Below, piece by piece: positions 1-9,529 of a stretch of DNA of 64,000 nucleotides. Within the stretch, counting starts at the first letter, position 1, and each line of letters begins with the position of its first letter. The stretch is from Thermodesulfobacterium sp. TA1 (GTDB taxonomy: Bacteria; Desulfobacterota; Thermodesulfobacteria; Thermodesulfobacteriales; Thermodesulfobacteriaceae), in NCBI RefSeq assembly GCF_008630935.1, contig NZ_CP043908.1, forward strand, positions 744,001 to 808,000, written 5' to 3'. Under the pieces are notes generated by a model. The model was not told the origin of the DNA and did no database searches. It saw only the letters and a list, made by a program, of their open reading frames with translations. The translations under genes and the position numbers were made by a program.

Positions 1-996
1 GTAACAGAATTAGCGGAGGCTCAGAAGAGGACCGAGGAGAGACTAAATGAGTTAGCGGAAGCTCAGAAGAGGACCGAGGAGAGACTAAATGAGTTAGCGG
101 AAGCTCAGAAGAGGACCGAGGAGAGACTAAATGAGTTAGCGGAAGCTCAGAAGAGGACCGAGGAGAGACTAAATGAGTTAGCGGAGGCTCAGAAGAGGAC
201 CGAGGAGAGACTAAATGAGTTAGTGGAAGCTCAGAAGAGGACCGAGGAGAGACTAAATGAGTTAGCGGAGGCTCAAAAGAGGACTGAGGAGAGAGTAAAT
301 GAATTAGCAGAAAAAGTAAATGAGTTAGCGGAAGCTCAAAAGAGGACTGAGGAGAGACTAAATGAGTTAGCGGAGGCTCAAAAGAGGACTGAGGAGAGAG
401 TAAATGAATTAGCAGAAAAAGTAAATGAGTTAGCGGAAGCTCAAAAGAGGACTGAGGAGAGAGTAAATGGATTAGCAGAAAAAGTAAATGAGTTAGCAGA
501 GGCTCAGAAGAGGACTGAGGAAGAATTGAAAAGTCTTTCCCAAATCGTAGCAGAGCTTGTGGTATCTCATAAAAAGCTGGCAGAGGCTCATAAAATCACA
601 AGGGAACAACTCGGTGGTTTAGCACACACCGTAGGGTATGTTTTAGAAAACGAAGCGTATAAATACCTTCCTAAACTACTTAAAAGGGATTTTAACGTTG
701 AAGTTGAAGGAAGGATCATAAGAGACTATATAGAGGTTTTACCCAATAAATATGAAGAAATAAATATTTTAGGTAGGGGCAAACTTGGGGAAGAACCTGT
801 AGTTATTATAGGTGAGGCCAAGGCGCAGCTTAAAAAATCTGATATAGACCAATTTATCAAGCGAGTGCAAAGGTTAGAAAAGTTTTTCCCAGAGAAAAAA
901 GTGTTGGTCCTGGTTACCCATCAAACTTCTCCTCAAGTTAGAAATTATGCCGAGACCAAAGGACTAAAAATCTATTTTTCCTATGAATTTGATTAG
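1..996 (+). CDS. Coiled-coil protein with C-terminal nuclease-like domain (5' partial)
   Basis: The reading frame is open from the first base, so the true start lies upstream of the window; the GTG at 223 is only an internal codon. The N-terminal part is built of 14-residue (two-heptad) units of the type [14 protein letters not shown] and is certainly a long coiled coil. The last ~130 residues form a globular domain with a conserved Glu in NEAYKYL, then EEINILGRG and the strand VVIIGEAKA. This is the E...(D/N)...ExK layout of PD-(D/E)XK nuclease-like folds, as in proteins usually labelled DUF3782. The position that is often Asp in that fold seems to be Asn here (INILG), so catalysis is uncertain. 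Substrate and role are unknown. A gene of its own transcription unit follows after 132 bp. Confidence 0.8.
   Translation, partial: VTELAEAQKRTEERLNELAEAQKRTEERLNELAEAQKRTEERLNELAEAQKRTEERLNELAEAQKRTEERLNELVEAQKRTEERLNELAEAQKRTEERVNELAEKVNELAEAQKRTEERLNELAEAQKRTEERVNELAEKVNELAEAQKRTEERVNGLAEKVNELAEAQKRTEEELKSLSQIVAELVVSHKKLAEAHKITREQLGGLAHTVGYVLENEAYKYLPKLLKRDFNVEVEGRIIRDYIEVLPNKYEEINILGRGKLGEEPVVIIGEAKAQLKKSDIDQFIKRVQRLEKFFPEKKVLVLVTHQTSPQVRNYAETKGLKIYFSYEFD
7..531 (+). repeat. 42-bp in-frame tandem repeat array with 21-bp half units
   Basis: Eleven 42-bp units (starting at 7, 49, 91, 133, 175, 217, 259, 322, 364, 427 and 490) each encode 14 residues. Three 21-bp half units (301-321, 406-426, 469-489) encode ELAEKVN or GLAEKVN. 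The first six units are almost identical at DNA level (acc/cag codons), while later ones use act/caa, so the upstream part looks recently expanded. The array continues to the window edge and its full size is unknown. All units keep the reading frame. Confidence 0.95.
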
Positions 997-1069
997 ATAA
1001 CTTTTCATGAAAACTCTTTGGTTACGTTTATAAATTTAAACTCACAATATTAATAGTATCTTCTAAAAA

Positions 1070-1097
1070 TTGACATAGAAAACTAACGTGTTATCTT
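1070..1097 (+). promoter_or_regulatory. Candidate sigma70 promoter for the znuA-like gene
   Basis: TTGACA at 1070-1075, a 16-bp spacer and TATCTT at 1092-1097. This would give a leader of about 25 nt that carries the Shine-Dalgarno-like AGGGAGA at about 1117-1123. The -35 is perfect and the -10 matches four of six. Confidence 0.45.
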
Positions 1098-1128
1098 TAA
1101 AACGATAAATAAGCTTAGGGAGAAGTTT

Positions 1129-1962
1129 ATGAAAGTCCTTAAAATTTTATGTGTTTTATTAATTTTTATTTTTTTGGGAAATAATAAAGTCTTAGCCCTT
1201 AATCTTGTGGTTTCAAACTCAGCTTTAGAAAAAATCGTAAAAGAAATAGTTTCTACCAAGCATCAAGTTATTACCTTACAATCTGAAAACAAAGATTTTC
1301 ATAGTTTTGAGCCTACTCCTTCTCAATGGAACTTTATTAGAAGGGCAGACTTGGTGATTATCGTAGGTACAGAACATTGGGCTATGAAAACCTATCAAAT
1401 AAGGGCTAATAAACCTTTACTAACTTTAGCGCAAGGACAAACCAGGTTTAAAGACCCGCATTTGTGGTTTGATTTAAGCAGGGTTAAGGCGCTCGTTTCA
1501 AATTTGGTTAATTTTTTAGAGACAAGAGACCCTTTTAACCGAGATTTTTATCATGAAAGGTTGCAGCTGTTTTTGCACAATCTTGTTAAATTAGAAGAAA
1601 AGGCTAAAAGCTTAAGAAATTGCAGGTATAAAGAGGTCTATATTTTAGGACATCCTGTGTTTGGATATCTATTAGAGCCTTACGGAATAAAAGAAAAAAC
1701 CCTTATTAAGGGACATCACAAAGAAGGGGAGCCTAGCGTAAAACTTCTTACAGAGATATTACAAAATGTAGAAAAAAGGCATCCTAAGGTTGTTTTTTTA
1801 ACCGACCCGGAGTTTGAACGCTATGTTTCTTGGTTTAAAAATAAAGGAGTAGAGGTGATAAAACTTTGGTCTGGAGGAACCTATAGGTTTCAAGGTAGCT
1901 TTATAGAACTTTTAGACTATAATCTAAGTTGGTTTAGTTATGCCTTAGGCTGTGGAAAATAA
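1129..1962 (+). CDS. Metal ABC transporter substrate-binding protein, ZnuA-like
   Basis: The 277-residue protein has a signal peptide (about residues 1-23, Lys then a hydrophobic core ending VLA). It carries the metal-ligand pattern of cluster-9 Zn/Mn binding proteins: His in DFHSFEPTP, His in DPHLWFD, His in GHPVFGYL and an acidic residue in LTDPEF. These proteins capture Zn2+ or Mn2+ in the periplasm and hand it to a permease. No permease (ZnuB) or ATPase (ZnuC) lies beside it, so its partners must be elsewhere. The His-rich loop seen in many ZnuA proteins is missing apart from GHHKEG. It starts at ATG 1129 with AGGGAGA upstream. It sits 18 bp before secDF and may be co-transcribed with it. 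Confidence 0.75.
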   Translation: MKVLKILCVLLIFIFLGNNKVLALNLVVSNSALEKIVKEIVSTKHQVITLQSENKDFHSFEPTPSQWNFIRRADLVIIVGTEHWAMKTYQIRANKPLLTLAQGQTRFKDPHLWFDLSRVKALVSNLVNFLETRDPFNRDFYHERLQLFLHNLVKLEEKAKSLRNCRYKEVYILGHPVFGYLLEPYGIKEKTLIKGHHKEGEPSVKLLTEILQNVEKRHPKVVFLTDPEFERYVSWFKNKGVEVIKLWSGGTYRFQGSFIELLDYNLSWFSYALGCGK

Positions 1963-1980
1963 GACATCAGGAGGTAAAGG

Positions 1981-4563
1981 TTGTCTCTAAAACTCAAGTT
2001 AAAAATCCTTTTTCTTCTTTTTTTGATAGGATTTGCCGGTCTCTTACTTTTACCTACTTTTGTGCCTAACCTTCCTCCTTGGTTCAAAAAATACGTCTAT
2101 CGAGGAGAGCTTAAGCTTGGACTTGATTTAAAAGGTGGGGTCCATCTGGTTTTACAGCCTGACATGGATAAAGCTATGCAAAACCAATTTGAAAACTATA
2201 TTCAAGACATTAAAGCTCAACTAAATAAATTAGTTTCCTCTACCTACGACGTATCGATAGATAGACTCAGCGCTGTTTTTAAGTTTAAAGACCAAAAAGA
2301 TGTGGTGGCTTTTAAGGAAGAGGTTCTAAAGGGTTTTAAAGAGATAACCATAGCCAAAGAATACCAAGAAGGTAGCGTCTTTTTAGTTGAGGTAACCTTA
2401 TCTAAGACACAGATTGATTATATAAAAGAAAACCTTTTAACCCAGGTTTTAGAAGTAATAAGAAACAGGGTAGACCAGTTTGGGGTTTCAGAGGCGGTTA
2501 TCACCAAACAAGGGAAAGACAAGATAGTCGTTCAGCTACCAGGGCTTAGAGACCCAGAAAGAGCTATAAATATTATAGGACAAACCGCTCAACTTGAGTT
2601 TAGGTTGGTAGACGAAGAGACGATGCAAAGGCTTGATTTAGAAGTTTTGGTTAGGTCTTTGGTAGAATCAGGTAAAATTTCTCTGGATGCCCCAATAGAA
2701 GAATGGAGAAAAGTCCTTTCTTCTTATATACCTCAAGATTCTCAATTTTATTTTGTGGTTGAAAAAGATAGGGAAACCGGAAAGGTTATCAAAAAGCCTA
2801 TCGTGCTAAAAAAAGAGGTCATGCTAACAGGAACTTATTTAAAAACCGCCCAGGTAAGGATTAATCCGCAGAATAACGAGCCTTATGTATGGATCCAGTT
2901 TGATTCAAGAGGAGCAAAGATATTTGAACTTATTACTGCAGAAAATGTAGGCAGGCGTTTAGCGATTGTGCTTGACGAAGTGGTTCGGTCAGCTCCGGTA
3001 ATTAAAGAAAAAATTTCAGGGGGAGAGGCCCAAATTACCGGAAGTTTTTCTATGCAAGAAGCCTCTGACCTGGCTTTAGTTTTAAGGGCAGGGGCTTTAC
3101 CAGCTCCGGTAAAGATTTTACAAAATATTACTATAGGTCCTTCCTTAGGTGCTGACTCTATCAAAAAAGGTATAATAGCAGGATTGATAGGAGCAACTGC
3201 GGTTATCGTCTTTACCTCTATTTATTATAAAATATCAGGGGTAATCGCGGTTATTGCTTTGGTGTTAAACGTTTATTTTCTTTTAGCCCTGCTTTCTGCT
3301 TTCCAAGCTACCCTTACTCTTCCAGGAATTGCAGGTATTATCCTTAGCATAGGTATGGGGGTTGATTCAAACGTACTTATTTTTGAAAGGATAAGAGAAG
3401 AATTAAGAACAGGAAGAACAGAGTTTTCTGCGATTTTTCAAGGATATTCTAGAACTTTTGTGACTATTTTTGACGCCCATGTAACCGTCCTTATCACCTC
3501 TTTAATCCTTTTTATCTTTGGCACCGGTCCTATCAGAGGGTTTGCAGTGACTTTATCTATCTCTATTTTAGTAAATCTTTTTACCGCTATCTTTGTAACC
3601 AAGATTTTTTACGAATATCTTTATGAAAAAGGTAAAGAATTTAAGGTAAAGTTTTTTGAATTAATCAAAAATCCAAACTTTAATTTTATGAAGTTTAAGA
3701 AACCTTTTGCTATTTTATCTTTAATCCTTTCTTTGATTGGATGTTTGGGGATGGTGCAGGCGTTTTTAGGTAAAGCCAATTTGGGCATTGATTTTACAGG
3801 AGGAACGATAATCTATCTTTCCAGTGAAAAAACCCCTAACTTAGAATTATTAAGAAAAACCCTCGAAGAAAATGGAATAAAAGATTTTATGCTCCAGGAC
3901 ATAAAAAAGGAAAACATGGTGCTTCTTAAGGTAAAAAGTAGTAAGGAAAGTCTTACAGATGAAGTAAATTATATTCTTTCAGTTTTAAATAAAAATTTAC
4001 CGGATTATAAATTTAGTGTGGTTGCCAAAGAGGAGATAGGGTCTACCATAAGTAAGGAATTAAAACACAAAGCCGCTTTAGCCATTTTAGGCTCACTTTT
4101 AGGTATTATCGTTTATTTAGCCTTTAGGTTTAACGTTTATTTTGGTATAGCTGCAGGTTTAGCGACTTTACACGATGTTTTAGTAACTTTTGCTTTGTTT
4201 TATCTTTTAGGAAAAGAAATCAACCTACTTTTTATTACAGCCCTTCTTACCTTGGCAGGTTATTCTTTAACCGACACGGTGGTAATTTTTGACCGTATCA
4301 GAGAAAACTTGCAAAAATACAGTTTTGCTAACTTTGATCAGCTTATCAACAAGAGTATTAACGATGTATTTTCTCGAACGATAATCACAGTGCTTACTAC
4401 TCTTTTTGGGTCTTTGAGCCTTCTTTTGTTTGGAGGGGTCGTGATAAGAGATTTTGCTTTAGCTTTAACCATAGGTTTTATCGTTGGAACCTACAGTTCT
4501 ATTTTCTTAGCTTCGCCTTTATTACAGGTGTTACATAAAGGAAAACTTCCGCAATTTAAATAA
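1981..4563 (+). CDS. secDF: Protein translocase subunits SecD-SecF fused
   Basis: An 860-residue fusion of SecD (about 1-560) and SecF (about 570-860), the proton-driven membrane proteins that help complete protein export at SecYEG. The SecD half has the periplasmic-entry motif LGLDLKGG (46-53) and the channel motif IGMGVDSNVLIFERIREE (from about 457). The SecF half repeats these as LGIDFTGG (from 601) and LAGYSLTDTVVIFDRIREN (from about 758). Twelve membrane helices are expected. Many bacteria encode secD and secF separately; the fusion is known from Bacillus and some other lineages. The start is TTG at 1981, supported by a strong AGGAGG at 1969-1974. No yajC is adjacent. The 3' end overlaps convergent fmt by 8 bp. 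Confidence 0.95.
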   Translation: MSLKLKLKILFLLFLIGFAGLLLLPTFVPNLPPWFKKYVYRGELKLGLDLKGGVHLVLQPDMDKAMQNQFENYIQDIKAQLNKLVSSTYDVSIDRLSAVFKFKDQKDVVAFKEEVLKGFKEITIAKEYQEGSVFLVEVTLSKTQIDYIKENLLTQVLEVIRNRVDQFGVSEAVITKQGKDKIVVQLPGLRDPERAINIIGQTAQLEFRLVDEETMQRLDLEVLVRSLVESGKISLDAPIEEWRKVLSSYIPQDSQFYFVVEKDRETGKVIKKPIVLKKEVMLTGTYLKTAQVRINPQNNEPYVWIQFDSRGAKIFELITAENVGRRLAIVLDEVVRSAPVIKEKISGGEAQITGSFSMQEASDLALVLRAGALPAPVKILQNITIGPSLGADSIKKGIIAGLIGATAVIVFTSIYYKISGVIAVIALVLNVYFLLALLSAFQATLTLPGIAGIILSIGMGVDSNVLIFERIREELRTGRTEFSAIFQGYSRTFVTIFDAHVTVLITSLILFIFGTGPIRGFAVTLSISILVNLFTAIFVTKIFYEYLYEKGKEFKVKFFELIKNPNFNFMKFKKPFAILSLILSLIGCLGMVQAFLGKANLGIDFTGGTIIYLSSEKTPNLELLRKTLEENGIKDFMLQDIKKENMVLLKVKSSKESLTDEVNYILSVLNKNLPDYKFSVVAKEEIGSTISKELKHKAALAILGSLLGIIVYLAFRFNVYFGIAAGLATLHDVLVTFALFYLLGKEINLLFITALLTLAGYSLTDTVVIFDRIRENLQKYSFANFDQLINKSINDVFSRTIITVLTTLFGSLSLLLFGGVVIRDFALALTIGFIVGTYSSIFLASPLLQVLHKGKLPQFK

Positions 4564-5488
4564 GGAGGTCTCCAGGTTTAAACCTTCTGCCGCAGGCAAA
4601 CTCAAACCCAGACATCTTTTTTTTTCCTTCTGGCTGGACTTCTATCAACAGAATAGCTCCTTCTGAGGTTGCCACCAAAAGCCCTTCTTGGTTTATTCTT
4701 AGAATTTTCCCTGGGATTTCCTTTTCGGAAGGTTGGGCTTTCGCCTGGTAAACCTTAAAGATTTTTCCCTGGATATAGGTATAGGCTGTAGGCCATGGGA
4801 TAAAGGCTTTTACCTTTCTTTCTATAAGCCAGGCAGGGTCTTCGAAGGTAAAAAATCCGTCCTCTTTTTTCAGCAAAGGTGCATAAGAAACCCCTTCATC
4901 AGGCTGAGGAGTAGGTTTTAATAAACCTTTTTTATGTAGTTCTATGGCTTCTAAGATAGCTTCTTTTCCAAGTTGGCTAAGCTTTTGGGATAAGGTTAAG
5001 GCGTTATCCTCTGGATTTATAGGTATTTTTTTTTGTAAAAGGATAGGACCGGTGTCTAAGCCTTCATCCATAAGCATGATGGTTATCCCTGTCTCTTTTT
5101 CTCCTTCTAAAATAGCCCAGTTGATAGGAGAAGCCCCTCTATACTTAGGTAATAAAGAAGCATGTATGTTCCAGCATCCAAACTTAGGGACCTCTAAGAC
5201 TTCCTTAGGTAAAATCTTCCCATAAGCGCAAACTACGATAAGCTCTGGAGATAAGTCTTTTAAAGCCTTTAAAAACTCTTCGTTTCCTTTTATCTTTGGA
5301 GGGTCTAATACATAAAGCCCTTTTCCTAAAGCCCAACTTTTTACCGCACAGGGTAAGGTTTTTAATCCTCTTCCTTGGGGCTTGTCTGGTTGGGTAACTA
5401 CTGCAAGAACTTTTTCTTTCTCATAAAGACCCTCAAGAGGATGGATGGCAAACTCTGGACTTCCAAAATAAACGATACGATACCTCAT
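4556..5488 (-). CDS. fmt: Methionyl-tRNA formyltransferase
   Basis: The 310-residue protein formylates initiator Met-tRNA with 10-formyl-tetrahydrofolate. The N-terminal formyltransferase domain has the catalytic Asn107 and His109 in NIHASLLPKYRGA and Asp145 in MDEGLDTGP. The C-terminal tRNA-binding domain follows residue ~205. Length is normal for the family. Start ATG has GGGAGA upstream. The usual partner def is not next to it. It stands alone on the minus strand, converging on secDF and diverging from uppP. Confidence 0.95.
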   Translation of the reverse strand: MRYRIVYFGSPEFAIHPLEGLYEKEKVLAVVTQPDKPQGRGLKTLPCAVKSWALGKGLYVLDPPKIKGNEEFLKALKDLSPELIVVCAYGKILPKEVLEVPKFGCWNIHASLLPKYRGASPINWAILEGEKETGITIMLMDEGLDTGPILLQKKIPINPEDNALTLSQKLSQLGKEAILEAIELHKKGLLKPTPQPDEGVSYAPLLKKEDGFFTFEDPAWLIERKVKAFIPWPTAYTYIQGKIFKVYQAKAQPSEKEIPGKILRINQEGLLVATSEGAILLIEVQPEGKKKMSGFEFACGRRFKPGDLLI

Positions 5489-5651
5489 TTTTTCTCCCTT
5501 TCTATTAAAAATCTTTTATAGGATCATCAAAATTGTTTGTTGTATAAACCAAAAAATCGATTATGTTTAATCAATTTAACAAAAGTTAAGAAAAATAAAA
5601 GGCTGGTTAGGTGAATAACTTGAAATATTTATCTTAATCAGGAGGTTCTTT

Positions 5652-6422
5652 ATGGATCTTATTCATGCGGCGATTTTAGGGATAGTAGAAGGTTTAACCG
5701 AGTTTTTACCTGTTTCTTCTACAGGCCATCTTATCCTTACCGCTCATATCTTAGGAATTCCTCATACTAACTTTACCAAGACCTTTGAAATAGCCATTCA
5801 GTTGGGTTCTATTCTTGCGATTTTGTTTCTTTATTTTGAGAGGTTTTTAAAAGATTTTGAAACTTGGAAAAGGATTATTTTAGCCTTTATTCCTACAGGG
5901 GTTTTAGGTTTTCTGCTGTATAAAATTATTAAAAAATTTTTTATAGGTAATGACCTTTTAGTAGTAATAAACTTAATTTTAGGAGGAGTAGTTCTTTTAT
6001 TTGTAGATAGACTCTTTCAGAAGGGTAAGAAAATGGAAGATGTTAAGGAAGTTAGCCTGAAGAAAGCCCCTTTAATAGGAATTTTTCAAGCTTTAGCGAT
6101 GGTTCCTGGGGTTTCTCGTTCTGCAGCAACCATCATAGGAGGGATGTTGGTAGGACTTAACCGAAAGGCTGCGGCGGAATTTTCTTTTATGTTAGCTTTT
6201 CCAACCATGTTTGCTGCAACCAGTTATGATTTATTTAAATCCTACTCAGAAATATCTTTCCAGGACTGGCAAACCCTTTTGGTAGGTTTTATCTTTGCCT
6301 TTATTACCGCTTTAATAACCGTTAAAACCTTTCTTAGGTTTATCGCTAAACATAGTTTTTTTGTCTTTGGGGTTTATCGAATTTTAGTAGGTCTTATTTA
6401 CTTTTTAGTTTTTTTAAGATAA
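5652..6422 (+). CDS. uppP: Undecaprenyl-diphosphatase (BacA/UppP family)
   Basis: A 256-residue polytopic membrane enzyme that dephosphorylates undecaprenyl pyrophosphate to regenerate the lipid carrier for peptidoglycan and O-antigen. Both signature motifs are present: GIVEGLTEFLPVSSTGHL (10-27) with the catalytic Glu residues, and PGVSRSAATI in the middle. Length is typical. AGGAGG sits 6-7 nt before ATG 5652. It fits functionally with the flippase, WecA-like and glycosyltransferase genes further along the window, but is not in their operon. Confidence 0.95.
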   Translation: MDLIHAAILGIVEGLTEFLPVSSTGHLILTAHILGIPHTNFTKTFEIAIQLGSILAILFLYFERFLKDFETWKRIILAFIPTGVLGFLLYKIIKKFFIGNDLLVVINLILGGVVLLFVDRLFQKGKKMEDVKEVSLKKAPLIGIFQALAMVPGVSRSAATIIGGMLVGLNRKAAAEFSFMLAFPTMFAATSYDLFKSYSEISFQDWQTLLVGFIFAFITALITVKTFLRFIAKHSFFVFGVYRILVGLIYFLVFLR

Positions 6423-6461
6423 AATTTTATATAAAAATAAAAATCGATAAGGATAACCCTT

Positions 6462-7358
6462 ATGATGAAAAAGATACTTGTGGTTGGTGGGACAGGTTTT
6501 GTTGGTGGTTATTTGGTGTCTGAACTGTTAAACCGAGGTTTTAAACCAACCCTCTTGGTAAGAGATTTAGAAAAAGTTAAAACTCGATTCTCAGGTTGTG
6601 ATTTTATCGTAGGAGATCCTGTAAAAGAAGGAAGTTGGCAAGCTGAAGTTCCGAAGTTTGAAGTAGTAATCAATTTAACCGGCCAAAACATATTTGGAAA
6701 ATGGACTGAAGAGTACAAGAGACTGATTTTAGAAAGCAGGATTAAATCTACAGAGAACATCGTTAACTCTTTAAAAGAAGGTTCTTTTTTAGTAAACGCT
6801 TCAGCCATAGGATATTATGGAGATAGAGGGGATGTTTTGGTAGACGAGACAGCCCCACCAGGGGATGATTTTTTGGCTAAGGTATGTGTAGAATGGGAAA
6901 AAAAGGCAAATGCAGCTAAAGAAAAAGGATGTAAGGTTGCTATAACTCGTTTTGGGATTGTGCTTGGAAAGGGAGGGATGATAAAGAAGGTTTTACCTGT
7001 GTTTAAATGGGGATTAGGAGGAACCTTAGGCAACGGAAAACAATGGTTTTCCTGGATACATATCCAGGATTTAGTAGCCGGGTTGCTTTTTTTGATAGAA
7101 ATAGACCTTGAAGGAGTTTTTAATTTTACTTCTCCTCAACCTGTAACCAACAAAGAATTTACCAGGGCTTTGGCTGAGGTTTTAAGAAAGCCTGCCTTTT
7201 TTAGGGTTCCTAAATTTATGTTAAAGTTAGTTTTAGGAGAACTGGCTGAAAGTATCCTTGCCAGTATAAAAGCTTATCCAGAAAGATTGATAAAAGAAGG
7301 TTTTACGTTTAATTATCCAGAAATAAAGAATGCTTTAAAACATATTATACAAAACTAA
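6462..7358 (+). CDS. TIGR01777-type NAD-dependent epimerase/SDR protein
   Basis: A 298-residue extended short-chain dehydrogenase. The nucleotide-binding GGTGFVGGYLVSELLNRG is at residues 8-25 and SAIGYYGDRGD provides the YY(G) active-site region of the TIGR01777 (YfcH/SulA-like) family. The C-terminal ~50 residues (KFMLKLVLGELAESILASIK and after) match the DUF1731 tail of the same family. The physiological substrate is not known for most members. ATG at 6462 or 6465 are both possible, with AAGGA about 11 nt upstream. It follows uppP by 39 bp on the same strand. Confidence 0.8.
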   Translation: MMKKILVVGGTGFVGGYLVSELLNRGFKPTLLVRDLEKVKTRFSGCDFIVGDPVKEGSWQAEVPKFEVVINLTGQNIFGKWTEEYKRLILESRIKSTENIVNSLKEGSFLVNASAIGYYGDRGDVLVDETAPPGDDFLAKVCVEWEKKANAAKEKGCKVAITRFGIVLGKGGMIKKVLPVFKWGLGGTLGNGKQWFSWIHIQDLVAGLLFLIEIDLEGVFNFTSPQPVTNKEFTRALAEVLRKPAFFRVPKFMLKLVLGELAESILASIKAYPERLIKEGFTFNYPEIKNALKHIIQN

Positions 7359-7389
7359 CCACCAAGGCAGTTTAAAGGTTTTTAAAAAA

Positions 7390-8494
7390 CTAAGTCAATA
7401 AATGGATATTACCTATAGATACCTTTTTTAAGCCTGCATTTTTTACAATTTCAATACAACGCAGGGCAAAAACTTTTGAGGTAAGAGGCAAATCTTTCAT
7501 ATAAAAATGGGGATAAAAGGCAAGCAACCTATAGGGAATTTCTGGATTTAAACTTGCAATAAACTTTGCTATTCCTTCCACCTCTTTTTCATCAACATAT
7601 CCTGGGACAAGAAGGGTACTTGCTGTAAGTAAAGGAACTTCGTTTCTCTGGTTAAAATATTGAGCTACCTCCGCAAAGTTTTCTAAAATTATTTCGTTTC
7701 CGTACCCAGTCAAGGCAAAATGAACTTCTTTACTAAAGGCTTTTAAGTCAAATTTAACGATCCCACCAGATTCTAAAGCAAGTTCTACCGCTTTTTTTAA
7801 AAAATTTTTTGAAAACAATCCGTTTGTTTCCCAGCAGATGCGAAGTATTTTATTTTTTTTTTATTTTTAAAGCTTTTTGGCTAAACTTTATGGCAAAGTG
7901 GGCTTGAGGAGATGGGTCCCCTCCAAAGAAACATACACAGGCTATCTTTTCATTAAGAATAGAAAGCATAGAGTCTATACTAACCCATTTACTCGAAAAA
8001 GTAAGCTCTCTAAAACGCCAGTTTTGACAGTAAAGGCAGTTAAGGTTACAGGCATGAAAGAAAACCGCAAGGTTATAGTAGCCTTGTTCAGCTGAAGGTT
8101 TGTAAGCGTATTGGGGATAACCTATACCTGTGCCTCCTGGACAAATCCAGTCTGCAACACAGTTTGTTGGTAAAGGGTCAAAATACCAAGAAACCTTAGC
8201 TAATCGTGCATCACAACCCGATAAAAAATTTTTTTTGTTTTTCTTAAGTCCGCAATATCCGAAACCTTCATCAGGAATTTTACAAGAGAGAGAACAGATT
8301 GAACAAGTTTTTCCTTCGCTTTCCTTAGGAATAATTTTAGGTAGATTAAAGATTTCTCTTGTTTTAGTATGTGCTTTTTGAATAAAGGGAATTGCTTCTT
8401 TAAACCTTAGCCTTACGCAGTCTATGCATACACCAATAGTTTGAGAAATAACCAGGCTTTGTTTTTTACAGATAAAGCAAGTTTTGATTTTCAT
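7390..8494 (-). pseudogene. Radical SAM protein, split by a frameshift in an A10 run
   Basis: The N-terminal part (8494 down to 7853, about 214 residues) has Cys pairs in the first 90 residues and the radical SAM cluster motif CNLNCLYC, followed by FFGGDPSP. It then runs into AAAAAAAAAA and stops at once. The other frame continues without a break as KILRICWETNG and 142 more residues (PGYVDEKEVEGIAKFI, FYPHFYMKDLP). RICWETNG is the expected next strand of a radical SAM barrel, so both pieces are one protein of ~363 residues. Removing one A from the run restores it. Either the gene is decayed, the run is a sequencing error, or the frame is restored by slippage on the A-run. The family is related to PflA-like activating enzymes; the substrate is unknown. 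No Shine-Dalgarno precedes ATG 8494. Confidence 0.8.
7853..7862 (-). other. A10 homopolymer at the frameshift point
   Basis: Ten consecutive A on the coding (minus) strand separate the two frames of the radical SAM gene. Nine A would give one continuous frame reading KIKKNKILRICWETNG; twelve would also restore it. Confidence 0.9.
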
Positions 8495-8650
8495 AAATTA
8501 AAATTTTAAAACAATATACCCATAAAATAAAGGGTCCACATCCGATACCTTAAATTCTATGATACAGCATGAAAATTTTGATAATGGAAAAGTTACTTAT
8601 AAAATTAAGGTAATGGGTAAAAGTTAAAAACCGGCTAAAATCAATATATT

Positions 8651-9514
8651 TTAAATTTTCTTAAATTGTATTACTATAGACTTGAGCTGCTTTTCTGTTA
8701 TCTCTAAATTTTTTGAAAGATTTAGCATGTTTTGAGTAATCTCTTCTGTAATTTTAGCCTGGTCTTCTATAGCTAAAAACATGTCGTTTATTAGATGTTC
8801 TACATTTTCTGCCATTTTATAGTTAGATTCTACGAAAGTATACAGTTCATTTAAGGTTTTTATGTTTTTATCTAAATTCTCTTTAAGGGTAAAGATTGAG
8901 TTAGTAAAAAAGTTGATGTTTTTTTCTACAGAAAGGATACTTTCGTTGATATGTTTGGCAAACTGATTGGTTTTATTAGCTAATTTCCTTATTTCTTCTG
9001 CAAGGACGGTAAAACCCTTTCCTGCAAGACCAACCCGTGCTGCCTCTATAGAGGCATTTAAAGATAGTATGGTTGTTTGTTCTGCGATGTTATGTATTTC
9101 TGTTAAAGAATTTTTAATCTCCTGAAAAGAGGTTTGCATCTTTTGAGAAGTTTCTACAAAAGATTTAAGACTACTTTCTATCACTTTTACCTCTTCTATC
9201 ATTACATTTATTTTCTTTTTAGATTCTTCTGATTTTTTAACCAAGTTGTCTGTTTCATTTTTAATCGGTAAAATTTTTTCAGAAAGGGTGTTTATGGCAA
9301 AATTAAACCTTTCTACCAAGTAGGAAATGTATTTTCCAGACTCTTGAGAAAGTTGTAAAGCCTTGATAAGCGCATTAGAAACATAATTTGAAAGACTTTT
9401 TATGTAAGAAAATTTCCAAAGTTTTTGTGCAATTTTTTTAACATTCTTAGGATAAGGGGAAGAGAATGAAGAGCTATCTATCTTTTTGTTTTCTTGTTTA
9501 AAGAATTTAAACAT
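8651..9514 (-). CDS. Soluble methyl-accepting chemotaxis-like protein
   Basis: 287 residues with no membrane segment and no sensory domain of known type. The middle contains the highly conserved hairpin tip of MCP signalling domains: [17 protein letters not shown] followed by [18 protein letters not shown]. This is the part that contacts CheA and CheW. Long helices on both sides give a short coiled coil, much shorter than a full transmembrane receptor. It is the last gene of a trio and starts 15 bp after the ODP gene, so the likely sensor input is that di-iron protein, acting as a separate subunit. Start ATG has GGGAG upstream. No cheA, cheW or cheY lies in the window. Confidence 0.85.
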   Translation of the reverse strand: MFKFFKQENKKIDSSSFSSPYPKNVKKIAQKLWKFSYIKSLSNYVSNALIKALQLSQESGKYISYLVERFNFAINTLSEKILPIKNETDNLVKKSEESKKKINVMIEEVKVIESSLKSFVETSQKMQTSFQEIKNSLTEIHNIAEQTTILSLNASIEAARVGLAGKGFTVLAEEIRKLANKTNQFAKHINESILSVEKNINFFTNSIFTLKENLDKNIKTLNELYTFVESNYKMAENVEHLINDMFLAIEDQAKITEEITQNMLNLSKNLEITEKQLKSIVIQFKKI

Positions 9515-9529
9515 GTTTTACTCCCTTAA

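Noticed and set aside
1-531. Regular direct repeats that could suggest a CRISPR array or satellite DNA
   Set aside because: The units are contiguous, keep one open reading frame and encode heptads; there are no spacers.
7877-8381. Plus-strand open frames opposite the radical SAM gene
   Set aside because: They mirror Cys codons and other conserved codons of the minus-strand protein and have no ribosome sites.
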